Source: Flavobacteriales bacterium
GTDB lineage: Bacteria; Bacteroidota; Bacteroidia; Flavobacteriales; JANQLC01
DNA: 64,000 nt
Direction of reading: 5' to 3'
Assembly (NCBI GenBank): GCA_028280815.1
Contig: JANQLC010000030.1
Span: 43,761 to 107,760, forward strand
The notes beneath the pieces are model-generated. The model made no database searches and was not told the DNA's origin. It saw only the letters and a list, made by a program, of their open reading frames with translations. This document shows, piece after piece, positions 8,351 to 18,132 of the stretch (positions within the stretch are counted from its first letter, which is position 1; the number at the start of each line of letters is the position of its first letter). A program made the translations under genes and the position numbers.

Positions 8351-9871
8351 CTAATGCCGCACGACAAATGAGATCGCGCGTTGCAGGCGAGTCAAGCACT
8401 CTGCTCTACCGATTAATGCAGCGATTTCAAACAGACCTGGCCCTTGCAAGGCGCCCACCAGACTCAGTCGCAAAAGTGACTTTACCCTTCCCAAGCCCAG
8501 TCCTCGGGATCGGATCCAATTCTCAATCTGCTGTGCCAAGGCTTCGCGAGAGAACTCGCTCATCCGCGCAAATTCCCTTTCCAGAGACTGCAATATCGGT
8601 AGGGCTTCGGGCTTAAAGATGCGTTGTGCTGCCTTCTTTTCATAGGAATCCGGCGCAGCGAAAAAATAGATCCCCCCCTCAAACATATCCCTGACAAAAT
8701 CCGCGCGCATGCGGGTCAAGGAAACGACCCGCTCGACAAACCCCAGGGGCTTTTCCAGATTTTTTGTCTTCAAAATGGCCGCCAGGTCTCGCGCCAGGAC
8801 AGCATCCGACTTCTCTTGCAGGTACTGGTGGTTAAACCACACGGCCTTACCGGGATCGAATGTGGCGCTGGACTTGTTCACCCGTTCCAATGAAAAAGCG
8901 GTTTCCAATTCTGCCAGCGAAAAGCGCTCTTGTGTCGTACCCGGATTCCAGCCCAGCAGCGCCAATATATTGACCAGCGATTCAGGAAAATAACCGCTTT
9001 CCCGATAGCCTGCAGTCCGCTTTCCCGTTTGGGGGTCTTGCCACTCGAGCGGATAAACGGGAAAGCCGTATCGATCCCCATCGCGCTTGCTGAGTTTTCC
9101 CTGTCCGACGGGTTTTACAATTAAGGGCAGATGTGCAAATTCGGGGGCCTTCCAACCGAAGGCTTCGTAGAGCAATTGGTGAAGCGATAGTGAGGGCAAC
9201 CATTCCGCTCCGCGTATCACATGCGAGATCTGCATTAAATGATCGTCTACGACATGGGCCAAATGGTAGGTTGGCATACCATCTGATTTGTATAAGATCT
9301 TGTCATCCAACAGGGCGCAGTCTATCTCGGATTTTCCCCGAATCAAATCACGCGTGACCACCGTGTTCCTTTCCGGCATTTTAAATCGGATCACATAAGG
9401 GTCGGTCTCTTTGCGCCGGGCCACTTCTGTAGCGCCGAGGCTCAGGCTGTTTTGCAGCTCCATCCGGTTTTTTACGCCATAGGTAAATGGTACAGCCTTC
9501 GACTCAACCGCTCGGCGCCGAGCGGTTAGCGCTTCCTGTGTATCAAAAGCGTAATACGCATAGCCGGCTACGACCAAGCGCTCGGCATAATCCGCGTACA
9601 AGTGCATGCGCTCGGACTGCCGATAGGGCTTGAAATCCCCGCCTTTCATCGGGCTTTCATCCGGTTGGATGCCACACCATTCCAAAGCCTCAGAGATGTG
9701 GTCTTCTGAACCGGGCACAAAGCGATTGCGATCCGTGTCCTCTATGCGAAGGACAAAGGCGCCGCGATTTTTTCTCGCAAAGAGATAGTTATACAGGGCG
9801 GTGCGCAGCCCACCGATATGGAGCGGCCCCGTAGGGCTAGGTGCAAAGCGAACGCGTACATCAGACATCAT
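8351..9871 (-). CDS. gltX: Glutamate--tRNA ligase
   Basis: Class I aminoacyl-tRNA synthetase that charges tRNA-Glu (506 aa, normal length). The HIGH-type motif is in PSPTGPLHIGGLRTALYNYL near residue 15, and the KMSKS counterpart is KLSKRDGDRYGFP in the middle. The C-terminal helical anticodon-binding part is present. The start is MM; either ATG (9871 or 9868) is possible. A -7 box TATTTTTG lies 15 nt upstream. The gene sits between the two copies of the duplicated lipoprotein segment. Confidence 0.96.
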   Translation of the reverse strand: MMSDVRVRFAPSPTGPLHIGGLRTALYNYLFARKNRGAFVLRIEDTDRNRFVPGSEDHISEALEWCGIQPDESPMKGGDFKPYRQSERMHLYADYAERLVVAGYAYYAFDTQEALTARRRAVESKAVPFTYGVKNRMELQNSLSLGATEVARRKETDPYVIRFKMPERNTVVTRDLIRGKSEIDCALLDDKILYKSDGMPTYHLAHVVDDHLMQISHVIRGAEWLPSLSLHQLLYEAFGWKAPEFAHLPLIVKPVGQGKLSKRDGDRYGFPVYPLEWQDPQTGKRTAGYRESGYFPESLVNILALLGWNPGTTQERFSLAELETAFSLERVNKSSATFDPGKAVWFNHQYLQEKSDAVLARDLAAILKTKNLEKPLGFVERVVSLTRMRADFVRDMFEGGIYFFAAPDSYEKKAAQRIFKPEALPILQSLEREFARMSEFSREALAQQIENWIRSRGLGLGRVKSLLRLSLVGALQGPGLFEIAALIGRAECLTRLQRAISFVVRH

Positions 9872-9885
9872 TTGATTTTGAGCTC

Positions 9886-9893
9886 CAAAAATA
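9886..9893 (-). promoter_or_regulatory. -7 box TATTTTTG for gltX
   Basis: Fits TAnnTTTG on the minus strand, about 15 nt before the gltX start. No clear -33 element is seen. Confidence 0.4.
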
Positions 9894-10166
9894 CGACTTC
9901 ATTTCATTGAGGCTTGCGTATGGATACAGTGAAAAATCCAAACCACCCCAGAATAGCGCAGAACTGGTGAAAGATAGAAATCTCAAGTGCATTACGCTCC
10001 AGCCGATTCCAAGCCGCACATCAAAAATCAACAAGCCTTATCTAAACTGATGGGGAGACAAAAAATGGTGTGGGCACAAATCCCCTTCGACAAAGGAGCG
10101 GGAAAAGGCGAATACTCAGCTAACACCGAGATCACATAGATACCCATTACAGCATTTTAAATCGGA

Positions 10167-10198
10167 TTTGATTTGTTGCTTTTTTTTACTTATCTTTG
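10167..10198 (+). promoter_or_regulatory. Full Bacteroidota promoter for the lipoprotein paralog
   Basis: TTTG at 10167-10170, a 20-nt spacer and TATCTTTG at 10191-10198 match the -33/-7 pattern of the phylum. The GTG start at 10218 lies about 20 nt downstream. The same place in copy 1 is mutated. Confidence 0.7.
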
Positions 10199-10217
10199 TA
10201 ATTTAAGGCTCAAAACC

Positions 10218-10874
10218 GTGAAATCCTTAAAGTTATTTTTAACCACCGCTTTGATATGCGCCCTGTCGTATGCTTGTGCACCCGATGAGGGACAAGGCCT
10301 CGCTGGGGATAAAGACCCTTTACCCGAACAAAGCCTCCACAGCAGCAAAGGGGATTCCCGCAGAGATTCCAATGGGATTACCATCGCTGTAAGCCCAAAG
10401 CCCACATCCCAAGAATTGCTTCAAGCCATTGAAAAGATTTTGAACCGAGCGGCTGAAATTAAAACCAAGGGATACGAAATCGTTGATTTCAACATTGTAT
10501 GGGATAAGCAACAGCAAAAAATATCAATGGAAGATGCAGCAATCCGTGACGACATCTGGGCGCTTTCATCTCTAGACATCGAGGCGGATTCCGATATCAA
10601 AGACTTGGTCGCTAAAGTTGAAAATTTAGACGCCAGCGGCAAAAGCCTTTACATCGTGACCTGCGATAAAGGATGGAAAAAAGAAGTAAAAGGAGAGTGG
10701 GCTGCCGTTCGAACCGCTAAAAAATGCTTAGATGAAGGCGGTTGTGCCACGGTATGCAGAAAGAAGCCCGATAAAGGAGAGGGATCTAAGGTCAAAACTG
10801 AGGTGCGCTGCATACCCGCCGCGTTTTTCAAAAACTTTTTAAAGGAATGGCAGGAAGAAACCCAAGACCTCTAA
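10218..10874 (+). CDS. Hypothetical lipoprotein (copy 2)
   Basis: A 218-aa exported protein of unknown function. GTG 10218 is chosen because it follows the promoter at a normal distance and gives a signal peptide KSLKLFLTTALICALSYAC with the acylated Cys at position 20. The residues after it (APDEG) are acidic, as in surface-exposed Bacteroidota lipoproteins. No known domain is recognised. Cys in VTCDKGW, KKCLDEGGCATVC and VRCIPAAFF could form disulfides. Copy 1 has a damaged start, so this is probably the working copy. Confidence 0.75.
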   Translation: MKSLKLFLTTALICALSYACAPDEGQGLAGDKDPLPEQSLHSSKGDSRRDSNGITIAVSPKPTSQELLQAIEKILNRAAEIKTKGYEIVDFNIVWDKQQQKISMEDAAIRDDIWALSSLDIEADSDIKDLVAKVENLDASGKSLYIVTCDKGWKKEVKGEWAAVRTAKKCLDEGGCATVCRKKPDKGEGSKVKTEVRCIPAAFFKNFLKEWQEETQDL

Positions 10875-11249
10875 AATCTCACAAAGACAACAAAGCGACC
10901 AAATCATCAATACAAGAAGCTCCCATATTGCCCAATCCAACACAGGCTGCATTACAAAAGAGGCCGCAGCAGCCATCCCATTACCCATAGCCGCACAAGC
11001 ACCGAAATCTCATACCTTTTCATCACCCAGCAAAAGACAAACCACCAACAAGACTCTTATTATCAACCGCTCAGTAAAGCAGACGGCATGTAAAGGGAAG
11101 CACACCTACTCTATCAGCCTCACGAGAAAATAATTTGCAGCTTTAAAAAAGTTTATACGATGCCATGCGAGCGTCCATCCCACAACGCTACCGATTGCGA
11201 TGCGAAAAACAGAAAAACCGCAGAAAACCCAAACGGGTACAAAATAAAA

Positions 11250-11560
11250 GAGCCCCCCCTGCATCCAGCCGCCTGAGGAGGCTCAGCCAACACAAAGAAA
11301 AGATCAAATGTGATTCCAAAACTTTATTGGAATTTTGAAACCGGAACACAGTACGACAGAAACAAAAGAACAAGTCTCTTCCCTTTAAACCGTCAAACGG
11401 GAACAGAAAAGTAAAATACACTTTTAAACCACTTCCCTCTAGAACAAAAGCGAGAAAGAAATAATCCTCTTTCCAGGTGCACACCATATAATTGACCCTA
11501 GGGTACGGAAAAGCACAAAAATGCCCTCCTTCAAAGCACCGCGCAGAAACGAGAAGTTTC
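11250..11560 (+). repeat. Repeat family A segment (AC-rich orientation)
   Basis: No gene is seen between 10875 and 11685. The stretch holds family A units: GGAACACAGTACGACAGAAACAAAAGAACAAG is followed by CTTCCCTTTAAACCG, then again AGTAAAATACACTTTTAAACC, with a period near 60 nt. It is degenerate. Described from its resemblance to 4830-5470. Confidence 0.45.
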
Positions 11561-11685
11561 ACTCAAACAGCAACGAGAAAAAATAAAATGGATATGCAAT
11601 CGATAAACCAGAAGAGCGCATCCTTGAAAGAATGCTCAGTTATATGACATCAGCAGTTTTGGAGTGCACCGCAAACCCCAGAGGT

Positions 11686-11711
11686 AAAAAGCCCCGCTTG
11701 TGGTGCAGGGC
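11686..11711 (-). terminator. Intrinsic terminator behind the initiator tRNA
   Basis: On the minus strand GCCCTGC, loop ACCACAA, GCGGGGC, then TTTTT. Seven base pairs (one G-T), nine nt after the tRNA 3' end. Confidence 0.75.
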
Positions 11712-11719
11712 TGGTCTCG

Positions 11720-11791
<72 letters not shown>

Positions 11792-11897
11792 ATATATGGG
11801 ACGCAAATATACGACTATTTTCAATACCCAACTCCCTCAACCTGTCCCCATCTCTTTAAGGGGCTCAACGCATCAAAATTGAAACCCAACTCGACGA

Positions 11898-12179
11898 ATG
11901 CCGAAACGGAGCGGACAATTCTCGGTAAAAATCAAACTTGCCTTTGCGGATGAAGGTCTCGCGGGTGTAAAAACAATTTACTCCGATTTTCAAAATCGCC
12001 ATCCGGGAGCAGCTGAGTTTAAGGATGCAAAATCAATCTATGAGAAAGTATATCAGCCGAAGAAGCAAAAAGAAAAATACGAACAATCTCATTTTACCCA
12101 TTACAACAACAGGAATCTGGCCTCAATTTACATGGGAGCCGATGACAAATATCATTGGTTAAGACTAAAAAACAAATAA
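11898..12179 (+). CDS. Hypothetical protein, 93 aa
   Basis: Not recognised. The protein is basic, hydrophilic and soluble (QPKKQKEKYEQSHFTHYNNRNLASIYMGADDKYHWLRLKNK at the C-terminus, given here in part as NRNLASIYMGADDKY). It is more AT-rich than gltX and the genes to its left, and begins the accessory stretch before the CRISPR locus. It could be the C-terminal fragment of a larger gene. Coding is supported only by the coherent composition. Confidence 0.35.
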   Translation: MPKRSGQFSVKIKLAFADEGLAGVKTIYSDFQNRHPGAAEFKDAKSIYEKVYQPKKQKEKYEQSHFTHYNNRNLASIYMGADDKYHWLRLKNK

Positions 12180-12317
12180 AAAAATGATAGTGGCAAAGTC
12201 TGGGAATGGATTGAATGTCGCTAAAGACGTAGAAATGTTTTTGAGGGAATTTGCCTGATGGATACTGGGGTTCTTCTCCCTTCTATAAGACCGTTAGCCT
12301 TATATTTCTCTATACCT

Positions 12318-12373
12318 TTGAACAAGATCAGACGACGGACGAAAAACCTCTGTATTTGCCCATCAGTCACAGG
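12318..12373 (+). repeat. Degenerate half of the hybrid CRISPR repeat
   Basis: ATCAGACGACGGACGAAAAACCTC followed by a TATTTGCCCATCAGTCACAGG end resembles the right part of the long hybrid repeats at 13243-13307 and 15595-15689 (shown in pieces: ATCAGACGACG, then CATCAGTCACAGG). The final 13 bases differ from the array repeat end by two changes. It lies just before the methyltransferase relic. Confidence 0.45.
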
Positions 12374-12394
12374 TTGCTTGACAATAATAAGGCT

Positions 12395-13235
12395 ATGATG
12401 ATGTCGGCCATTAAGCCCAACCTCAGTGCCATTCCAGAAACCATGTTATGGACATTACATAATCGTGCATACGAAGCACTAAGGGATGATGGCATTTTGG
12501 ATGATCCGAAGTGTTTAGAAATTTATAAATCCATCGATTATAACTACGATCGATCTTTTGGAAAGGCAGATGGTTCTCACGGGGTACGCTCATGGTTGTT
12601 TGATAATAAAATTCGTGAATACTTAGCAGTCTATCCAGATGGTGTAATAGTCAACTTAGGTGAAGGCTTGGAAACACAGCGTTTTCGTATTGCTACCGAG
12701 AAAGTATTATGGCTCAGTATCGACTTAGCAGAAGCTATTGCTATTCGTGAACGTTTTATTCACCCCGATATGCGCAACATTTACACATCGGCGTTAGCGC
12801 CCTAGACACAGCTTGGTTTGATGTTGTACCTGCTGGTAAACCCGTATTTATCAGTACTCAAGGGCTATTTATGTATTTCACTAAAGAACAAGTCAGCACA
12901 TTGGTAAAAGCCATTGCTGATCGCCTTCCCGGAGCATGGTTGATGTTTGATTACATACCTTGTGGATTATCAAAAAAACATCGAGTGTCAAAGGCTGGAC
13001 GAAAACACCACACTATCGCACGCCCCCTATGCCTTGGGGAGTTAATCGTTCAGATATAACACCTTCCTTTAGCCATTGGCTGAAAAAACCGGTAGAGGCA
13101 AACTGCGTACCCTATTTGTTTCCGCGTAGGTGGCGACGTTGGGCTGTATTACTCATTGAAAAAATTTCGTTTATCAAAAACAAGATGCCAGGAATTGCAT
13201 TTATCATTCTGCCTTCACAGCAGGAGCCTCTATGA
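12395..13235 (+). pseudogene. Leucine carboxyl methyltransferase-family (LCM) gene with two frameshifts
   Basis: SAM-dependent O-methyltransferase of the LCM/Tcmp family. The first frame gives MSAIKPNLSAIPETMLWTLHNRA, then SHGVRSWLFDNKIREYL and VNLGEGLETQRFR (SAM-binding). A frameshift near 12795-12805 moves to ALDTAWFDVVPAGKPVFIS and FMYFTKEQVSTL. A second one in the A7 run near 12968-12978 moves to TSSVKGWTKTPHYRTPPMPW. All family blocks are present in order, so the loss is by small indels. It begins 22 nt after a degenerate CRISPR repeat and is of foreign character. ATG 12395, 12398 and 12401 are equivalent start candidates. Confidence 0.8.
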
Positions 13236-13242
13236 TTAATGT

Positions 13243-13430
13243 GTTGTGAATACCGCTGAAATTAGACGATGAATGAACAACCTTGATATTTGCCTAGCGG
13301 TCACAGGGTAGCTGCGGATAACCAAACAATAGACCTACAACAGCGTTGTAATTGCTACCGGAAATGCGTAGCATTCGTGAATACCCTTGAAATCAGACGA
13401 TGAATGAACAACCTTGACTTTCTCCCAAAG
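13243..13430 (+). CRISPR. Two degenerate hybrid CRISPR repeats
   Basis: Copy 13243-13307 starts GTTGTGAATACC and ends TATTTGCCTAGCGGTCACAGG-like (in pieces: ATTTGCCTAGCGG, TCACAGG). Copy 13345 onward starts GTTGTAATTGCTACCGGAAA and then runs into the start of the acyltransferase gene. Both contain GACGATGAATGAACAACCTTGA in the middle (first 20 bases: GACGATGAATGAACAACCTT), which is absent from normal repeats. A 37-nt interval separates them. Confidence 0.6.
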
Positions 13431-14393
13431 GGTGTGAATATCCATCACCGTCTGGACTTCATTGATCGAAATTATTGTAAAATGACAACAAGCATCGGCG
13501 TGCAATATGTCTTTGAATCAAAAATCGATACTGAGCTCCTTAAGAAGTCACTCACTGAATTACTAAAAGAAATCCCAGCTTTGGCGGGGCGTGCCGATTT
13601 TACTGCGATGGAGGTGTCCCAGCAGAACAATGGGATGCCTTTTGTTGTGGTAAATAACCACCCTGGTACTGCAAGCGACTATGGTCAAGTCGGAAAGACT
13701 CAGCGGAACCGAACCGACTTCGTTATCGAGCCTAAAAGAGAAAAGATATATAAGTGTGCAGCGGCGTTGATGTGTGTAAAAATAAGCAACTTTGTTGCAG
13801 GTGGCTGTATTCTTGGTGTGACCGTCAGCCATGCGCTGATGGATGCCTTCGGTTTTCATATCGTAGTTGCCCGCTGGAGCAAGATATTCAATGAGTTGAA
13901 GAAGAACGGCAGATATGTGCCGAATAACAACCACAGCAAATTAATTTCTGGTCGCTCTCTGCTTTCCTTCGGTACCGACCGAGATAAAAAAAAGCTATTT
14001 AAAGATAGGGAAAAGGCCGGTATTCCTAAGCCCATTAACTTCAATGGAATTAGGGGTAAACTTTCCAAATATTTTTTGCTCAAAGCATTGGATCGTGTCA
14101 AACGCACAGATCGGGAACTGACCTATTTCAGTAAGGAACAGACAGGCCGCTTAAAACAGGTTGTGGCTAAGGAATCCGGTGGGCCGTGGGTTACAACCCA
14201 AGAGGCTCTCAGCGCACATCTTGCCAAAGTAATGTCAGAACTGCGGTTTGGCGAAAAATACATCACCAAAATGCAGCTAATCAACCTCGTGAATATCCGT
14301 GGACGCGTTAATCTTGAAAACGAAGAAAAACATGCGCTGTTTGCAGGTAACGCGATGTTTGTGTACAGCACAATTGCTGATTTCAGTAATTGA
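13404..14393 (+). pseudogene. BAHD-like acyltransferase, C-terminally truncated
   Basis: An acyl-CoA-dependent transferase of the PF02458 type. The 329 residues visible contain the catalytic HxxxD as SHALMDAFG near residue 145, TTQEALSAHLAKVMSEL near 265 and VNIRGRVNLENEE near 300. The family is usually about 430 aa with a DFGWG motif near the end; that part is missing here, and the frame stops after YSTIADFSN. The downstream bases do not give a convincing continuation. The ATG lies inside a hybrid CRISPR repeat, so the 5' end of this gene and the repeat share sequence. BAHD proteins are unusual in Bacteroidota, so transfer is likely. Confidence 0.65.
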
Positions 14394-14697
14394 GCCAAAC
14401 GGTGCAAGCAGATGCATTCTCTACTTTAAATTCAGATTCAAGATGAGTGGACTATGGAAGATCGCCTCTCCATTCGCAACGATCGCTTATTCACTTTTTG
14501 CACGTCGAGCGCTTAACAAACTTTCCCGGCTTGTTCTTACCACCCCATGATTTTTTGAGGGTTAAGTTTTTGGAAGCAAAGAGCTGGTCCCCGATGTCTG
14601 GACAGCTTGGCGGCATGAGCAAAGTGGAACCAGCGTTCGTATCAACCCACCGTTCTCTTATTCCGGCTTAACCAAACCAGAGACCTATAACTAGGTT
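14394..14697. other. Spacer region without a recognised gene
   Basis: Short open frames here are not similar to anything I know and do not complete the acyltransferase. Probably decayed cargo DNA. Confidence 0.4.
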
Positions 14698-14819
14698 GTT
14701 GTAATTGGCCAACGAAATCTGATTTTTGATGAGCAGTCACAGGTTTACCCCCTTCTTTAGTGAACTTAGCTGTGTTGTGAATTGCTACTGGAATCTTACA
14801 TTTGCCTAGCAGTTACAGG
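14698..14819 (+). CRISPR. Relic array: two 46-nt repeats and one 30-nt spacer
   Basis: Repeat 14698-14743 is diverged (GTTGTAATTGGCCAACG start, GAGCAGTCACAGG end). Repeat 14774-14819 is close to consensus, with CTACTGG and AGTTACAGG changes. The interval 14744-14773 is exactly 30 nt, the spacer length of the living array. This unit lies upstream (old end) of array 1, separated from it by the ORF6N gene. Confidence 0.8.
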
Positions 14820-14935
14820 GCAAGTGCTATGAAGCTACCGATGGCTTCAAGAAACTGAAAAAGGCGTCCGAATACTCCGATTGCGAAGTTTATGATGTGA
14901 TCCTCATTAAGTCGAATTCGAGTGCGTTGGTATAG
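14819..14935 (+). pseudogene. 37-codon gene fragment fused to a CRISPR repeat end
   Basis: Directly after the repeat at 14774-14819 one frame reads GKCYEATDGFKKLKKAS, then EYSDCEVYDVILIKSNSSAL and stops at 14935. Its composition is that of a soluble protein end. The family is not recognised. It may be the 3' end of a gene cut by recombination into the array. Confidence 0.3.
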
Positions 14936-14961
14936 AAGATCAAAAATGATGAAACGTTCGG

Positions 14962-14984
14962 GGGTCGAATCCCTCTCTTCTCGC
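14962..14984 (+). other. tRNA 3'-end-like fragment
   Basis: CGGGGGTCGAATCCCTCTC followed by TTCTCGC looks like the T-arm and acceptor 3' half of a serine-type tRNA, but the 5' half is absent. Such fragments can mark the scar of an integrase attachment site. Confidence 0.3.
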
Positions 14985-15024
14985 TGAATTTTATTCGATC
15001 GCCAAACGCATAAGCAGCTAAATT

Positions 15025-15558
15025 ATGAACAAATCGCAGCTGATACAATCCAAGATATATAATGTAAACGGGCATAAGGTGTTGTTAGACTTTGATTTAT
15101 CGGCATTGTACGAGGTGGAGAATCGAATTTTAAAACAAGCGGTAAGACGAAACCTTAAGCGTTTTCCGCCTGATTTTATGTTTCAACTCTCTAAGGATGA
15201 GTGGAAGGAGCTTATCACAAATTGTGACAACCTTCCCGATAAAGTCAAATACAGTCCCGTTGCGCCGTTTGCCTTTACAGAGCAAGGCGTAGCAATGCTA
15301 TCTTCTGTGCTCAACAGCGACAAAGCAATCGAGGTCAATATAGTCATTATGAGAGCTTTTGTAACGCTTCGCCGACACCTTACGGACTATGCTGGTCTCA
15401 AAGAGCGTGTAGCGCGGCTGGAAAAAGAAATGAACCTGAAGTTTAAAGGTCTATACCAAGCGTTAAACCACTTGCTTAAAAAAGAGAAAACAATTGTGGA
15501 TCGACAAAAAAGAGCAAGAATAGGTTATAAAACCGGTAATAAGAGAAAACAAGTCTAG
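15025..15558 (+). CDS. ORF6N domain protein
   Basis: A 177-aa protein with an N-terminal ORF6N domain (PF10543): IYNVNGHKVLLDFDLSALYE, KQAVRRNLKRFPPDFMFQL, PFAFTEQGVAMLSSVLNSD and VNIVIMRAFVTLRR. A coiled-coil-like C-terminus follows (YAGLKERVARLEKEMNLKF) with a basic tail. The family is a presumed DNA-binding domain of phage and plasmid origin, common in Bacteroidota mobile regions. It lies between the relic array unit and the main array, suggesting insertion into an older, longer array. Confidence 0.85.
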   Translation: MNKSQLIQSKIYNVNGHKVLLDFDLSALYEVENRILKQAVRRNLKRFPPDFMFQLSKDEWKELITNCDNLPDKVKYSPVAPFAFTEQGVAMLSSVLNSDKAIEVNIVIMRAFVTLRRHLTDYAGLKERVARLEKEMNLKFKGLYQALNHLLKKEKTIVDRQKRARIGYKTGNKRKQV

Positions 15559-15594
15559 TAACCGAATCAGAAGGCTTCTATATATGCGCCTAGT

Positions 15595-16826
15595 GTTGTG
15601 AATGGCTACCGGAAATGCGCAGCATTCGTGAATACCGCTAAGATCAGATAACGAATGAACAACCTTGACTTTTGCTTAGCGGTCACAGGTCGAACTCAAA
15701 CCCCGCTCTTTCAAGTCCGTTGTGAATTGCTACCGGAATCTTACATTTGTCTAGCGGTCACAGGCTAGCGGTGGTAAGCTTGTAGAAGGATGCGGTTGTG
15801 AATTGCTACCGGAATCTTACATTTGTCTAGCAGTCACAGGCAACTGGCCGAGGACAATTACGAAAAAGCAGTTGTGAATTGCTACCGGAATCTTACATTT
15901 GTCTAGCAGTCACAGGCGCCATCCTCATCCCATCCGTATGGCCACTGTTGTGAATTGCTACCGGAATCTTACATTTGTCTAGCAGTCACAGGCTGCGACG
16001 AGCAGATACTTATTTCTGTTGTGTTGTGAATTGCTACCGGAATCTTACATTTGTCTAGCAGTCACAGGCATCACTACACAGCGGAAGAAGAAGCGGCGGG
16101 TTGTGAATTGCTAACGGAATCTTACATTTGTCTAGCAGTCACAGGACTACTGGGCTAACTGGTGCCGGGTATATCGTTGTGAATTGCTAACGGAATCTTA
16201 CATTTGTCTAGCAGTCACAGGTAAGCCCTAGGCAGAATGTTTAACTCGGGGGTTGTGAATTGCTACCGGAATCTTACATTTGTCTAGCAGTCACAGGCTT
16301 TGTAAAAATCTTTTTTGAATAAATCTAGTTGTGAATTGCTACCGGAATCTTACATTTGTCTAGCAGTCACAGGGCTACAATAAATAATTGGGAGTCTCTT
16401 CAGTTGTGAATTGCTACCGGAATCTTACATTTGTCTAGCAGTCACAGGTAAGAAAAGATTTGCAGTATGTTAGTGGTGTTGTGAATTGCTACCGGAATCT
16501 TACATTTGTCTAGCAGTCACAGGACAAGCAATAAAAGAAGGTGAGTCCAAAAGTTGTGAATTGCTACCGGAATCTTACATTTGTCTAGCAGTCACAGGAT
16601 GAAGCAGAAGCGCCTTGCTCTAGTCTCTGTTGTGAATTGCTACCGGAATCTTACATTTGTCTAGCAGTCACAGGTACCTCTTGGTGCTCATCTGTGCCGC
16701 ATTTGTTGTGAATTGCTACCGGAATCTTACATTTGTCTAGCAGTCACAGGGTGTACAAGGGATGAGAAAACAAGCCCCCGGTTGTGAATTGCTACCGGAA
16801 TCTTACATTTGTCTAGCAGTCACAGG
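15595..16826 (+). CRISPR. CRISPR array 1 (type II-C), 15 spacers
   Basis: Fifteen 46-nt repeats start at 15719, 15795, 15871, 15947, 16023, 16100, 16176, 16252, 16328, 16403, 16478, 16553, 16629, 16705 and 16781, preceded by one 95-nt hybrid repeat (15595-15689). Spacers are 29-31 nt. Repeats begin GTTGTGAATTGCTACCGG and end CTAGCAGTCACAGG; copies at 16100 and 16176 have CTAACGG and the one at 15719 has GCGGTCACAGG. The degenerate end is at the left, so new spacers enter at the right, next to the leader and cas2. Bases 24-31 of each repeat read TACATTTG, a -7 promoter box, with TTG 19 nt before it, so each repeat can start transcription rightward. The last spacer (16751-16780) matches 35659-35688. 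Confidence 0.97.
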
Positions 16827-16895
16827 ATAACTCGCATAACAAGCTGTTATCCTGTCTGTTAGGCCTTTAGTTAGAATTAAAAAACAAGACACTTT
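16827..16895 (-). promoter_or_regulatory. Leader of CRISPR array 1
   Basis: A 69-nt AT-rich segment between the newest repeat and the cas2 stop. It has the inverted repeat ATAACAAGCTGTTAT at 16836-16850. It is repeated almost base for base beside array 2 (30634-30702), which supports a role in spacer integration. Confidence 0.8.

Positions 16896-18128
<1,233 letters not shown>

Positions 18129-18132
<4 letters not shown>

Larger units (their letters stand above)
10109..11205 (+). repeat. Segmental duplication, copy 2 (pair of 6268-7315)
   Basis: Carries the better-preserved lipoprotein paralog and the matching flanks (TAACACCGAGAT upstream; CAGCCATCCCATTAC, CCATAGCCGCACAAG and CACAACGCTACCGATTGCG downstream). 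Same orientation as copy 1. The 3' flank to 11205 shows no gene of its own. Confidence 0.75.
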
